From NCBI GenBank assembly GCA_015485495.1, contig WFTL01000099.1:1-34561 (forward strand): a stretch of 34,561 nt of DNA, in the 5' to 3' direction. The first letter of the stretch is position 1; every line of letters starts with the position of its first letter. Shown here piece by piece: positions 25,577 through 33,623 of this stretch. The position numbers and the translations under genes are program-made. The DNA is from Planctomycetaceae bacterium (lineage in GTDB: Bacteria > Planctomycetota > Planctomycetia > Planctomycetales > Planctomycetaceae). Under the pieces are notes generated by a model. That model worked only from the letters and a program-made list of their open reading frames with translations. It was not told the origin of the DNA and did not search any database.

Positions 25577-26833
25577 TCAGATGTCCGCCAGAGTACCGGC
25601 TTCATCGAACGGAAAATCGTACGGTTCTCCGTCGACCGTGCACGTTTCCGATGCCCGCACGTCTTCCAGACAGGACGTCGACACGCGCACGGTGTCCAGG
25701 TGCAGAGTGTCGGCAATCTGAACCACCCGGGCCTGCTGCGGATCGATCCGTCCGATCGTCTGCAGCGCCCGCCGGACCGCTTCCCGATCGGTCGGCAGCG
25801 TGATGGGAATCATGGCGCCTTCCGGGTGCAGGGCCGTGATGCAGTTGATGGCCGTTTTGTCCGCGTCGATCTGGTCGACACAGCTCTGCGTTGTGAATTC
25901 CGCCAGTCCGATTCCGCAGGCGTTGCCCTGAGTGGCTTCAGTCAGCGACCGCACGAGGATCCGCCGGCAGGAAGCCCGGTCGTCGGCCGTGGCCGTGTGA
26001 TCGAAAAACTTGCGGCCGATGACGTTCGTGTCCATGCCGGCTCCGCTGATGTCCTTGCCGATGCGGTCGACGATCAGCAGGTCGCACTGACGCACCGGCA
26101 GCGATGGCAGCCAGGCGTTCGCCTGCTGCAGAAGTTCCTGTTCCCGCTGTTCGAATTCTTCCGGCAGCACCGCTTCGATCAGAGCCGTTTCGTCGCGGCC
26201 GTTTTCCACCAGGGCCAGACCGCCGATGACGCGGCACTTTTCCAGAACCACCTGGGCCACGTCGGCCACGATTTCCGGGAAACTGTGATCCAGAATCGCC
26301 TGGTGATACACCGCCGCCCCGGCATGTTTGCCCAGGCCGATGAGCATCATTTTGTGCAGGCCGGATTCCACCGGTCCCACGAACCGCGTGTGCGGCTTGA
26401 TGCGGTTGACAACCAGAACATGATCCGCTTCGCTGGCGAAACGGTCGAAATGAACCGGGACTCCCGACGCGGTGTGCGTCACGATCACCGTGTCCATGCT
26501 CGAACGAATCGGTGCGCCGACGGATTCTTCCGTGATGCCCAGACTGGCCAGAACGGCCGTCTGTCCTTCCGCCGTTCCCCCGCCGTGACTGCCCATCGCC
26601 GGAACCACGAACGGATCCGCTCCCGCCTGGCGGGCGGCCTGCACGCAGGCGGCCGTGACGTCTGCAATGTGAGCGATGCCGCGGCTGCCGGCGGTGATTG
26701 CCACAGTCTGCCCGGGACGGATTCGTTCCGAAAACCGCAGCCGCTGCAGCGCCTGCTGAACGGTTCCCGCGATGTCCGTCACGGTGGGTGCATCGAATGT
26801 CTGATGCACGGTGACCATCTGAGGAAACTGCAT
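25577..26833 (-). CDS. LarA-like (DUF2088) protein
   Basis: Relative of the nickel-dependent lactate racemase LarA N-terminal domain family. The 418-residue product has AITAGSRGIAHI (residues 45-56), PAMGSHGGGTAEGQ (78-91) and NRIKPHTRFVGPVESGLHKM (143-162) followed by LIGLGKHAGA. These are the conserved LarA-family stretches, with Lys and His residues where the racemase binds its cofactor. No larB, larC or larE genes for making the Ni-pincer cofactor are visible here, so whether it is a racemase is unknown. Similar proteins are found beside unrelated sugar and acid genes. The ATG at 26833 begins MQFPQMVTVHQTFDAPTVTD; ATGs at 26851 and 26875 are alternatives. It lies 72 bases past the pterin dehydratase gene. 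Confidence 0.82.
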   Translation of the reverse strand: MQFPQMVTVHQTFDAPTVTDIAGTVQQALQRLRFSERIRPGQTVAITAGSRGIAHIADVTAACVQAARQAGADPFVVPAMGSHGGGTAEGQTAVLASLGITEESVGAPIRSSMDTVIVTHTASGVPVHFDRFASEADHVLVVNRIKPHTRFVGPVESGLHKMMLIGLGKHAGAAVYHQAILDHSFPEIVADVAQVVLEKCRVIGGLALVENGRDETALIEAVLPEEFEQREQELLQQANAWLPSLPVRQCDLLIVDRIGKDISGAGMDTNVIGRKFFDHTATADDRASCRRILVRSLTEATQGNACGIGLAEFTTQSCVDQIDADKTAINCITALHPEGAMIPITLPTDREAVRRALQTIGRIDPQQARVVQIADTLHLDTVRVSTSCLEDVRASETCTVDGEPYDFPFDEAGTLADI

Positions 26834-26905
26834 GGATCCGGTTCGTTCCATGGAACAGGACGGAAGACAGACCACTGCCAGGCAGGGTCGATCGGCAGCA
26901 GCCCG

Positions 26906-27268
26906 CTATGCCGTTTCGATGTCCAGTTCGTCGATTCGGGCGGCCAGAATGAAATCGTTCAGAGACAGCCCGCCGATGGCGTGCGTCCAGATTTCGATTT
27001 CCACGTTGCGGTACCCGTGCAGATGCAGATCAGGATGGTGCCCTTCTTCTTCTGCGATGGCCGCCACGCGGGAAAAGAAGTCTATTCCGGCCATGAAATT
27101 CTTCACCACCCAGGACCGGTGGATGCGGTCCGGATCCGGACGAAACTGCCAGCCTGTCACCAGCCGAAGCTGTTGTTCGATTTCTTCCGGGGTGAGTTTT
27201 GGAACGCCGCCTTCACACGGCACACAGCGAGACTTTCGCAGTTCTTCAGTTGTCGAAGGCTGATTCAT
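26906..27268 (-). CDS. Pterin-4a-carbinolamine dehydratase
   Basis: Dehydrates 4a-hydroxytetrahydrobiopterin (or related pterin) during pterin recycling. The 120-residue product has GHHPDLHLHGYRNVEIEIWT (residues 76-95) with the catalytic His pair 77/78, then HAIGGLSLNDFILAARID, which matches the family's THxxxGLTxxD ending. A Cys pair (CVPC, 15-18) near the N-terminus is common in bacterial members. No phenylalanine hydroxylase gene is in the window, so its partner is not seen; a molybdopterin or folate role is also possible. The ATG at 27268 (MNQPSTTEELRKSRC) has GGGGGAGG about 12 bases upstream. The gene lies between sigma-54 activator 2 and the LarA-like gene. Confidence 0.92.
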   Translation of the reverse strand: MNQPSTTEELRKSRCVPCEGGVPKLTPEEIEQQLRLVTGWQFRPDPDRIHRSWVVKNFMAGIDFFSRVAAIAEEEGHHPDLHLHGYRNVEIEIWTHAIGGLSLNDFILAARIDELDIETA

Positions 27269-27407
27269 GATGCCGACCTGCCTCCCCCCTGCCCTTTGAA
27301 AAACCGTCGCCGGCACAATGGTTCCGGCGTGTCCGCAGACAAATCGACCGACGCGTCCGTCACGCCGGTCGTTACGCCGCATTGTACCGGTGCGGCCGGG
27401 CAGTCGT

Positions 27408-28934
27408 CTATCGTTCGGGCATCATGTTGTACTTCTTCATCTTGTTGTACAGCGTGACGCGGCTGATGCCGAGCTGTTTTGCGGTGCGTGTCCGGCTGAA
27501 CCGGTTTTCCAGCAGGGCCTGTTCGATGATGTCCTTTTCCGTCAGTTCGATGCGGTTGCCCAGCGTTGCGGCCCGGTTGTCCGCATTCGGCAGCAGCACC
27601 GACGGATCGTTCGTCGGTCCGCTGACACCGCTGACGATGTGAGGCGGCAGCGTGGCGGCGCTGAGAACGCCGTTCTGGCTGTAGATCACCGCACTGCGGA
27701 TCGCGTTTTCCATTTCCCGCACATTCCCCGGCCAGGGATAGCTGACCAGAGCCTGGAGGAAGTCCTGGGTGATGGAAAGCGGTCCGATGCCGTGGCGCGA
27801 AGCATGCAGGTGCACGAAGTAACGGGCCAGCGGTTCGATGTCGGGCAGACGCCGACGCAGTGGCGGAATACGGAATGTCAGCGTATTCAGGCGGTAGTAA
27901 AGGTCCGGACGGAAACGGCCCTGCTCCACCAGCGGCTGCAGATCCAGATTGCTGGCGGCGATGATGCGGGCCTGAACATGCAGCGTCGTGTTGGATCCCA
28001 CCGGTTCGAACTGTCCCGTTTCGATCACCCGCAGCAGTTTCACCTGCTGTTCCGGTGTGAGAACGTCGATTTCGTCCAGCAGCAGCGTGCCGCGGCCGGC
28101 CGCCAGAAACTTTCCGTCCTTGTCCGTGTGAGCACTCGTGAAGGCTCCCTTCGTATGCCCGAACAGTTCGCTTTCAATGAGGTCTCCCGGAAGCGCACCA
28201 CAGGCGACCGTCAGAAACGCTTCTTTCGCCCTGTCGGACGCTTCGTGAATGAGACGAGCCAGATGGGTTTTGCCCGAACCGGTTTCGCCGATCAGCAGAA
28301 TCGTCACGTCGTGCTGAGCGGCCACCTGGAGACGTTCGAGCATGCGCCGCAGTTCGGGAGTATTCGTCCGAAACCGATCGACGATCGATATTCGGCCGTC
28401 GCCGGCGTTCGGCTGGCCGGTATGAGTGTTTCCGGCTGGGAGACTGCCGGTTCCGGAATCCGGTGCGTCCGACGACGGGACCGCCGCCATTGTGTCTGTT
28501 TCCGGCGGGGATTCGGAAGGTGCCGATGCGGGAATCGGTGAGGTTCCGATGGCGGCCGGATCGTTCAGCAGCTTCAGCACCGTTTCGCACACGGCGTTCA
28601 GATCGTCGTGATCCGCCGCCTGTTCGATGATGGCCGTGCGTCCGGCGATTTCCACAGGAACGGCCGTTTCGTTCAGGGTACCGGAATGCACGACAATCAG
28701 GCCGCGACAGTCGGAAACGTTCGCCAGCAGTGCCCACACGCGATCGAGCTGCCGTTTTTCCGCACGCCGCATATCGGCCACCAGAAACTGCGGCCGGTGC
28801 AGAGGAATCAACTGAGCGGCCTCGGCGATCGAATAACATTCCATCCGGCGGCAGTGGCCCGTCAGAGCCGCACTCATGCAGCGAATGAACCCGGGAATTC
28901 CACTGCAGATGACAGTCAGATCTTGTGTTTTCAT
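27408..28934 (-). CDS. Sigma-54-dependent transcriptional activator, Fis family (2), with receiver-like N-terminus
   Basis: The 508-residue enhancer-binding protein has a receiver-like N-terminal domain (residues 1-125, MKTQDLTVICSGIPGF; FLVADMRRAEKRQLDRV; LIVVHSG). The phospho-acceptor environment is partly kept (Asp54) and the early acidic pair is lacking, so phosphorylation is uncertain. A Ser/Pro/Thr-rich linker (130-180) follows. The AAA+ domain has Walker A GETGSGKT (216-223), the sigma-54 contact loop GAFTSA (263-268, G to S) and Walker B LLLDEID (284-290). The C-terminal Fis helix-turn-helix reads TRTAKQLGISRVTLYNKMKK. The ATG at 28934 begins MKTQDLTVI; a frame reaching 29012 adds 26 residues unlike a receiver. 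It is upstream of the pterin dehydratase. Confidence 0.92.
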   Translation of the reverse strand: MKTQDLTVICSGIPGFIRCMSAALTGHCRRMECYSIAEAAQLIPLHRPQFLVADMRRAEKRQLDRVWALLANVSDCRGLIVVHSGTLNETAVPVEIAGRTAIIEQAADHDDLNAVCETVLKLLNDPAAIGTSPIPASAPSESPPETDTMAAVPSSDAPDSGTGSLPAGNTHTGQPNAGDGRISIVDRFRTNTPELRRMLERLQVAAQHDVTILLIGETGSGKTHLARLIHEASDRAKEAFLTVACGALPGDLIESELFGHTKGAFTSAHTDKDGKFLAAGRGTLLLDEIDVLTPEQQVKLLRVIETGQFEPVGSNTTLHVQARIIAASNLDLQPLVEQGRFRPDLYYRLNTLTFRIPPLRRRLPDIEPLARYFVHLHASRHGIGPLSITQDFLQALVSYPWPGNVREMENAIRSAVIYSQNGVLSAATLPPHIVSGVSGPTNDPSVLLPNADNRAATLGNRIELTEKDIIEQALLENRFSRTRTAKQLGISRVTLYNKMKKYNMMPER

Positions 28935-29444
28935 CGGACACATCGTTTTCAGGACAGAACGTGCTTTCAGAACGGAATGCAGGGACGTCGGAAAACTCCC
29001 TGACGGCCACACCGGCCCGGCCGCATCGCGGATGCCTCCGTGCGACCCTGATGAACAAATGGGATGCCGGACTGTTCAGAACTGCATACAGCCGACAAAA
29101 CACGGGCACGCCGCCGGGCGGGCCCGGTTCGCCTGTCGGTTCCCGGCAGCAATTGTTGCCCGAAAACAACATGGAGCCGGTGACCCGCCGATCCGGCCCG
29201 GCAGGTGCATCCGGCGCCGAATCGGTCAGCTCAGGCCCGTGCGGAAGAATCTCGCCGGAAGCGGCAGCAGGCGGCTGGCGGGGGCATGAACGGGCACAGG
29301 GGACAGGGATGAAGCGACCAGATCGACGCCAGTATCGACGGGACCGTCGCGGCCCGGTAAGGTGACTTTCGGGCAGGCACTTCGCGTCCGACCGAGCGGT
29401 GGAGACCGTGTGGCGAAACCGGCAGAACGAAACGGGGGAAGCTG
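28935..29444. other. Divergent intergenic region upstream of sigma-54 activator 2 and the sulfatase
   Basis: This 510-base gap between divergent genes holds no recognisable gene. It contains a 16-base near-palindrome at 29145-29160. No convincing -35/-10 or sigma-54 promoter was found in it. Confidence 0.4.
29145..29160. promoter_or_regulatory. Near-palindrome in a divergent promoter region
   Basis: GGCAGCAATTGTTGCC is self-complementary over 16 bases apart from one G-T pair. It lies between the activator 2 start and the sulfatase start and could be an operator. Confidence 0.3.
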
Positions 29445-30893
29445 ATGAAACGGCTGGTGGTGTGGGCTGTGGCGCTGGTCTGGTTGAGTGTGGCCGGCGC
29501 TGAAACGATTCCGCGGCCGCACATCGTTCTGGTGATGACGGACGATCAGGGCCGGGCCGACGTCGGGTGGAACGGTCATCCGGTTCTGAAGACGCCGCGG
29601 CTGGACGAAGCTGCGGCGGCCGGCGTGCGTTTCGATCGATTCTACGCGGCCGCTCCTGTCTGTTCCCCCACCCGGGCCAGCGTGCTGACCGGACGGCATC
29701 CGAACCGTGCGGGCGTGTTTCAGTGGGGGTATCCTCTGCGCCAGCAGGAAACGACCATCGCGGAACTGCTCCGCTCAGCCGGTTACGTCACGGCGCATTT
29801 CGGGAAATGGCATCTGGGATCTGTCCGTCGCCGCAGTCCGGTTCATCCCGGGCATCACGGGTTCGACGAATGGCTGAGTGCACCGAACTTCTACGACAAC
29901 GATCCGATCCTGAGTCACCGGGGAACGGCGGTGCCGCTGACCGGGGAGAGTTCCATGGTGACGGTCGATGCGGCCATCGACTGGCTGCGCGCTCAGGATC
30001 CCACGAAGGCTCCTCTGTTTGCTGTCATCTGGTTCGGGTCTCCCCATCTCCCTCACCGGGCGTCGGAAACGGATCGGCGGCTGTATGCCGACCAGCCGGA
30101 ACGGCTGCAGCATTTCTACGGGGAAATCACGGGAGTCGATCGGGCTTTCGGAAAACTGCGGGACACTCTGGACGAACTGGGCCTCCGAGACAACACGGTC
30201 CTGTGGTTCTGCAGCGACAATGGCGGTCTGCCGCGGGTGGGGGCGGCCGGAGGACTGCGGGGACGCAAGGGAAGCGTCTATGAAGGCGGTCTGATGGTAC
30301 CGGCATTCCTGGAATGGCCTGCTCAGATTCCCTCCCCGCGACGCATCGCCATGCGCTGCAGCACCTGCGATATTTTTCCCACACTGCTGGACATTGCGGG
30401 AATTCGGGATGCGGTTTCCTTTCCTCTGGATGGAATCAGTCTGCTTCCCTGGCTGACGGCTGAGAACCGGCCCGAAGAGGATGCATCGGTGCGTTCCGGC
30501 GGACGCCCCAGGCCGATGGGATTCTGGCATCACCCAGTTCCCGGCATTCGGACTCCGAGCGCGGAGTGGATGGCGGAACTGCTGGCCGCTCAGCGAGCCG
30601 GAGGCGATCTGCCGCCGCATAATGCAGACCGGCGTGCGGGACAACTGCCCGATCCGCCGTACCCGATCGATTTCTGGCCGGGACACGCCGCATGGATCGA
30701 CGGCGACTGGAAACTGCACCGCATTCAGAACGGGACGCAGGTCCGCTGGGAACTGTATGATCTGAAGGCCGATCCGGCGGAAACGGAAGATCGATGGCCG
30801 AAAGAACCGGATCGCGCCCGGCCGATGCAGCACGCTCTGGAAACCTGGCTGCGATCCGTCGTGCACAGTTACAACGGCAAAGACCTGCCCTGA
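29445..30893 (+). CDS. Sulfatase (formylglycine type)
   Basis: Secreted or periplasmic type I sulfatase, 482 residues. The first 19 residues form a signal peptide (MKRLVVWAVALVWLSVAGA). Active-site Cys73 lies in CSPTRASVLTGRHP, the C-x-P-x-R sequence converted to formylglycine. TDDQGR (32-37) supplies metal-binding Asp residues; GKWHLG (120-125) adds Lys121 and His123; SDNGG adds later metal and substrate contacts. No anaerobic maturase is adjacent; formylglycine-generating enzyme must be encoded elsewhere. Planctomycetes carry many such enzymes for sulfated algal polysaccharides, but the substrate is unknown. The ATG at 29445 has GGGGAAG four bases upstream. It stands alone on the plus strand, divergent from sigma-54 activator 2, and is followed by a hairpin and the first repeat copy. 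Confidence 0.93.
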   Translation: MKRLVVWAVALVWLSVAGAETIPRPHIVLVMTDDQGRADVGWNGHPVLKTPRLDEAAAAGVRFDRFYAAAPVCSPTRASVLTGRHPNRAGVFQWGYPLRQQETTIAELLRSAGYVTAHFGKWHLGSVRRRSPVHPGHHGFDEWLSAPNFYDNDPILSHRGTAVPLTGESSMVTVDAAIDWLRAQDPTKAPLFAVIWFGSPHLPHRASETDRRLYADQPERLQHFYGEITGVDRAFGKLRDTLDELGLRDNTVLWFCSDNGGLPRVGAAGGLRGRKGSVYEGGLMVPAFLEWPAQIPSPRRIAMRCSTCDIFPTLLDIAGIRDAVSFPLDGISLLPWLTAENRPEEDASVRSGGRPRPMGFWHHPVPGIRTPSAEWMAELLAAQRAGGDLPPHNADRRAGQLPDPPYPIDFWPGHAAWIDGDWKLHRIQNGTQVRWELYDLKADPAETEDRWPKEPDRARPMQHALETWLRSVVHSYNGKDLP

Positions 30894-30923
30894 ACGACCC
30901 GCCTCGGCCGAGTCATCCCGGAA

Positions 30924-30947
30924 CAGGGACGTTCAGGAAACGTCCTG
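30924..30947 (+). terminator. Hairpin downstream of the sulfatase
   Basis: GGACGTT and AACGTCC form a perfect 7-bp stem (30927-30945) around CAGGA. The stem extends to nine pairs if one G bulges. It starts 31 bases past the sulfatase stop and has no T-run after it. Confidence 0.4.
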
Positions 30948-31114
30948 GCGTGCTCGTCCAAAACGGGTCCGGATGCCATGAGATTCTCAACGTCCCAATC
31001 GGGCAGGGAGCGGGCAGCGAGACTTTTCTGAAACGCAGACGATAAAGCTCGGAGCAGAGCATCCAGAAGCTTCGGGAAGTGGATGCGATCCTGGCAGCCG
31101 GCGGCGTGTCGGGG

Positions 31115-31307
31115 CCTGGCGACGCGAGCTGTTGTTCGTTCATGCAGGCGGGGATTGCCAGGAGCGTGAAGGCAATGACTTTCGCGGGCTGCCGGGCAGC
31201 CCCTGCGGGATTCCTCTTCGGTGACCTGTGTCGTCAGACAGCGTTCGACCAACGACGCGGCGACATCCGGTCTCTCGACAATCCCCGCCGCACCGTCCAT
31301 GATGCAT
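31115..31307. repeat. Structured direct repeat, copy 1
   Basis: This 193-base segment recurs at 32057-32250 in the same orientation with three substitutions and one one-base insertion by eye (about 98% identical). It contains CCTGGC/GCCAGG at 31115-31120 and 31157-31162, and GCGGGGATTG/CAATCCCCGC at 31148-31157 and 31279-31288. A nested palindrome GGGCTGCC-G-GGCAGCCC lies at 31186-31202. A weaker match to the other copy continues about 55 bases further, to about 31363. The two copies bracket the DUF433/DUF5615 genes. Confidence 0.9.
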
Positions 31308-31386
31308 TCTGCAGAACCAGCCGTGCGCAATCCGCCAACACCGATCTCCGGAAGGCTGAATGGTTCCGATGAAAGAAAGGTGAACG

Positions 31387-31626
31387 ATGACCGAAATCAA
31401 TTGGCGAGATCGCATTACGGTCGATCCACATGTGCTGGTGGGTAAGCCGGTGATCAGGGGGACTCGGATATCTGTCGAGTTCATTATCGATCTGCTGGCC
31501 AGAGGCTGGACGTTTGACCAGATTCTCCATGAATACGATCATTTGACGGCGGACGACATCCGGGCGTGTCTGGCTTATGCCAGCGAGATGCTCAAAACGG
31601 AAAAAGTGTATCTCGTACCCCGGTGA
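31387..31626 (+). CDS. DUF433 protein, likely antitoxin
   Basis: The 79-residue product has the DUF433 hallmarks GKPVIRGTRI (residues 19-28) and LTADDIRACLAYA (53-65), a winged-helix-like small DNA-binding fold. DUF433 genes are commonly found directly before DUF5615 PIN-like genes and are thought to act as the antitoxin, possibly repressing the pair. The ATG at 31387 has AAAGG eight bases upstream and the next gene begins 11 bases after its stop, so they are co-transcribed. The pair lies between two long direct repeats. Confidence 0.88.
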   Translation: MTEINWRDRITVDPHVLVGKPVIRGTRISVEFIIDLLARGWTFDQILHEYDHLTADDIRACLAYASEMLKTEKVYLVPR

Positions 31627-31637
31627 GATCGCACACG

Positions 31638-32021
31638 ATGAGGATGATCGTCAACGAGAACGTGACCCGCACGGTGATTGAGCGGTTGCGGCAGAACGGC
31701 CATGACGTGATTTCGGTCAGGGAAACGATGCGGGGCCAGACTGACCGGCAGGTGCTGGCACGGGCAGAACTGGAACAACGTCTGGTTGTCAGTCACGACA
31801 AGGACTTCGGAGAACTGGCTTTCCGGCTGCAGCTTCCCGCAGCCTGCGGTATTGTGCTGTTTCGTCTGTCCGGCACGAACCCGGATTCAGACAACCAACG
31901 AGTCCTGACGGTATTGGAGAGCCGCAGAGACTGGACCGGCCATTTTTCGGTCGTGACCGATGACCGTGTACGGATGCGCCCGTTGCCGGGGGCGACGGCA
32001 GAAAAGGACGAAGAAAGTTGA
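31638..32021 (+). CDS. DUF5615 PIN-like protein, likely toxin
   Basis: The 127-residue product matches the DUF5615 PIN-like family: an N-terminal strand with acidic residue (MRMIVNENVTRTVIERLRQ), Asp36 in GQTDRQVLARA, and the motif VVSHDKDFGELAF (residues 50-62) with Asp54 and Asp56. PIN-type proteins cut RNA through a cluster of acidic residues. The first motif reads NEN where DEN is usual, so one carboxylate may be lost. The ATG at 31638 is chosen because the product then begins right at the first strand; a longer frame overlapping the DUF433 gene is less likely. Toxicity is inferred from the family pairing. Confidence 0.85.
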   Translation: MRMIVNENVTRTVIERLRQNGHDVISVRETMRGQTDRQVLARAELEQRLVVSHDKDFGELAFRLQLPAACGIVLFRLSGTNPDSDNQRVLTVLESRRDWTGHFSVVTDDRVRMRPLPGATAEKDEES

Positions 32022-32414
32022 GACGAATACACCGAGAAATGACGGACGTGCTGGATCCTGGCGACGCGAGCTGTTGTTCGTTCATGCAGGCGGGGATTGC
32101 CAGGAGCGTGAAGGCAATGACTTTCGCGGGCTGCCGGGCAGCCCCTGCGGGATTCCTCGTCGGTGACCTGCGTCGTCAGAACAGCGTTCGACCAACGACG
32201 CGGCGGCATCCGGTCTCTCGACAATCCCCGCCGCACCGTCCATGATGCATCCGGCAGAAGCAGTCTTCGCGAACCTGGCGACACGAATTCGCGGCAGGCT
32301 GAAGTGTACGTCTCAGAGCTGATCCGGGTGAGAACGTCAGGCAGCAGCCAGCGGCCGGAATGCGGTCCGGAGCCTGACTGACGAACTCTGCGGGCTGAAA
32401 GGGCGTGACAGGAC
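32022..32414. other. Region after the toxin-antitoxin-like pair
   Basis: This 393-base non-coding stretch is mostly repeat copy 2 (32057-32250) and its less-conserved continuation to about 32306. The remaining bases up to the Tat-type metallophosphatase gene show nothing recognisable. Confidence 0.5.
32057..32250. repeat. Structured direct repeat, copy 2
   Basis: Near-identical to 31115-31307 (offset 942 bases before the indel), with the same internal dyads; the nested palindrome is at about 32128-32144. It begins 36 bases past the DUF5615 stop. The less-conserved continuation (to about 32306) matches the continuation of copy 1 at roughly 60-65% by eye, so the repeat has a sharply conserved core and a drifting edge. 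Confidence 0.9.
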
Positions 32415-33305
32415 ATGAAACGAGCAGAAGAACGCGTCCTTTCAGGACGCCGAGCCTTCCTCAGGAATGGGGCGCTGGTGCTGACCGCCGCGGGTATGGA
32501 CGTGTCAGCGGTCTTTGCCGCTGAGAAGGAACCGTCTCTCGAAGTCGGACTGGTCACAGACCTGCACTACGCTGACAGGCCGCCCGCCGGGTCGCGCCAC
32601 TACCGAGAGACGCTCAGCAAGCTGGCTGAGGCGGCCGAACACTTTGGCAGGGTCGCACCGGCGTTCCTCGTTGAACTGGGCGATTTCATCGACGCTGCCG
32701 ACAGTGTCGAAGCTGAACTCGGCTACCTGAAACGGATCAACCGAGAGTTTTCCGCCATCTGCGAACAGCGCCATTACGTGCTGGGCAATCACTGCGTCTA
32801 CACACTCACGAAGCAGGAGTTCCTCGACGGCGTTGGGCAGAGAGCATCGTACTACTCTTTCGACTCCGGAGACTACCACTTCGTCGTGATGGACTCGTGT
32901 TTTCGCAGTGACGGAGAACCGTATGGTCGGAGGAACTTCGAGTGGACGGATCCGAACATTCCCGCCGCTGAACTCGAATGGCTCACCGCCGACCTGAAGG
33001 CAACGACGAAGAAGACGATCGTGTTTGCCCACCAGCGGCTTGATGTCAGCAGTCATTACGGCGTCAGGAACGCTGCTGACGTGCGGAGGGTGCTGGAAGA
33101 GTCCGGTAAGGTCCTGGCTGTGTTTCAGGGGCACAGCCACAGGAACGATCACAAAGACATCGGCGGCATTCACTACTGCACGCTGGTCGCCATGGTCGAA
33201 GGGTCGGGGGCCGAGAACAACGGCTACTGTGTGATGAGCCTTGACAGCGAAGGAACGATCATCATCAGGGGATTTCGCAGGCAGGCGGATTACAGGTGGT
33301 CATGA
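32415..33305 (+). CDS. Tat-exported calcineurin-like metallophosphatase
   Basis: The 296-residue product has a twin-arginine-type leader (SGRRAFLRNGALVLTAAG, residues 10-27) and a cleavage-like AVFAAE. It is likely exported folded. The metallophosphatase motifs are TDLHYAD (48-54, Asp49 and His51), LGDFID (88-93), GNHC (124-127, where GNHD/E is usual), FAHQRLD (204-210) and GHSH (239-242). The TDLHYAD opening resembles the ADP-ribose/CDP-alcohol pyrophosphatase-like branch, but the substrate is not known. The start ATG at 32415 gives MKRAEERVLSGRR. It follows repeat copy 2 and precedes a 318-base gap. Confidence 0.9.
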   Translation: MKRAEERVLSGRRAFLRNGALVLTAAGMDVSAVFAAEKEPSLEVGLVTDLHYADRPPAGSRHYRETLSKLAEAAEHFGRVAPAFLVELGDFIDAADSVEAELGYLKRINREFSAICEQRHYVLGNHCVYTLTKQEFLDGVGQRASYYSFDSGDYHFVVMDSCFRSDGEPYGRRNFEWTDPNIPAAELEWLTADLKATTKKTIVFAHQRLDVSSHYGVRNAADVRRVLEESGKVLAVFQGHSHRNDHKDIGGIHYCTLVAMVEGSGAENNGYCVMSLDSEGTIIIRGFRRQADYRWS

Positions 33306-33623
33306 CAGACAATCGGCGTCCTGGCGAACCTGTCCGATGATCTCCGGCCAGCCTGGCCAAAGAACTCGTCGAGTCTCTCGCAGAGAACAAACGGATCCGA
33401 ACTGAACGGATTGTTTCCATCGCAGAGCCTGGGAAAACGGTTTCTGCGATGGACCATCGACGAGGCGCGAAGCTACGATTCGAGGCGGTATGGGCTGCAT
33501 ACGTGCAGGCCACACCGTCCCGTTGCCGTGTGCGGCTGTAGGAAGGCCGGGTTGCTGCCGTTCAATCGGGAACAGATCCGCAGGGGACTGTGAGACTGCT
33601 GTGCCGACGATCGGAAAGAGCGG
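33306..33623. other. Intergenic region before the hemerythrin gene
   Basis: This 318-base gap holds an 11-bp stem at 33416-33453 and otherwise nothing recognisable. A short open frame across it has no family motifs. Confidence 0.4.
33416..33453. terminator. Long hairpin between the metallophosphatase and hemerythrin genes
   Basis: TCCATCGCAGA and TCTGCGATGGA form a perfect 11-bp stem around a 16-base loop, 110 bases past the metallophosphatase stop. There is no T-run, so it may be a transcript-end structure or a regulatory site. Confidence 0.4.

Larger units (their letters stand above)
30894..31386. other. Region between the sulfatase and the toxin-antitoxin-like pair
   Basis: This 493-base non-coding stretch holds the sulfatase hairpin, about 165 bases with nothing recognisable, repeat copy 1 (31115-31307), and a less-conserved continuation to about 31363. 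Open frames through the repeat have no family motifs. Confidence 0.5.

Noticed and set aside
25337-27457. 706-residue open frame on the plus strand
   Set aside because: It runs antisense across the LarA-like and pterin dehydratase genes, both of which are clearly real; no domain is visible.
31131-31253. Possible integron attC pairing inside the repeat (GTTGTTCG with CGACCAAC)
   Set aside because: Only seven of eight bases pair, the arms cross the stronger GCGGGGATTG/CAATCCCCGC pairing, and no RYYYAAC/GTTRRRY core pair was found.
33411-33593. Short open frame of 60 codons in the gap before the hemerythrin gene
   Set aside because: No motif, and it overlaps the long hairpin at 33416-33453.
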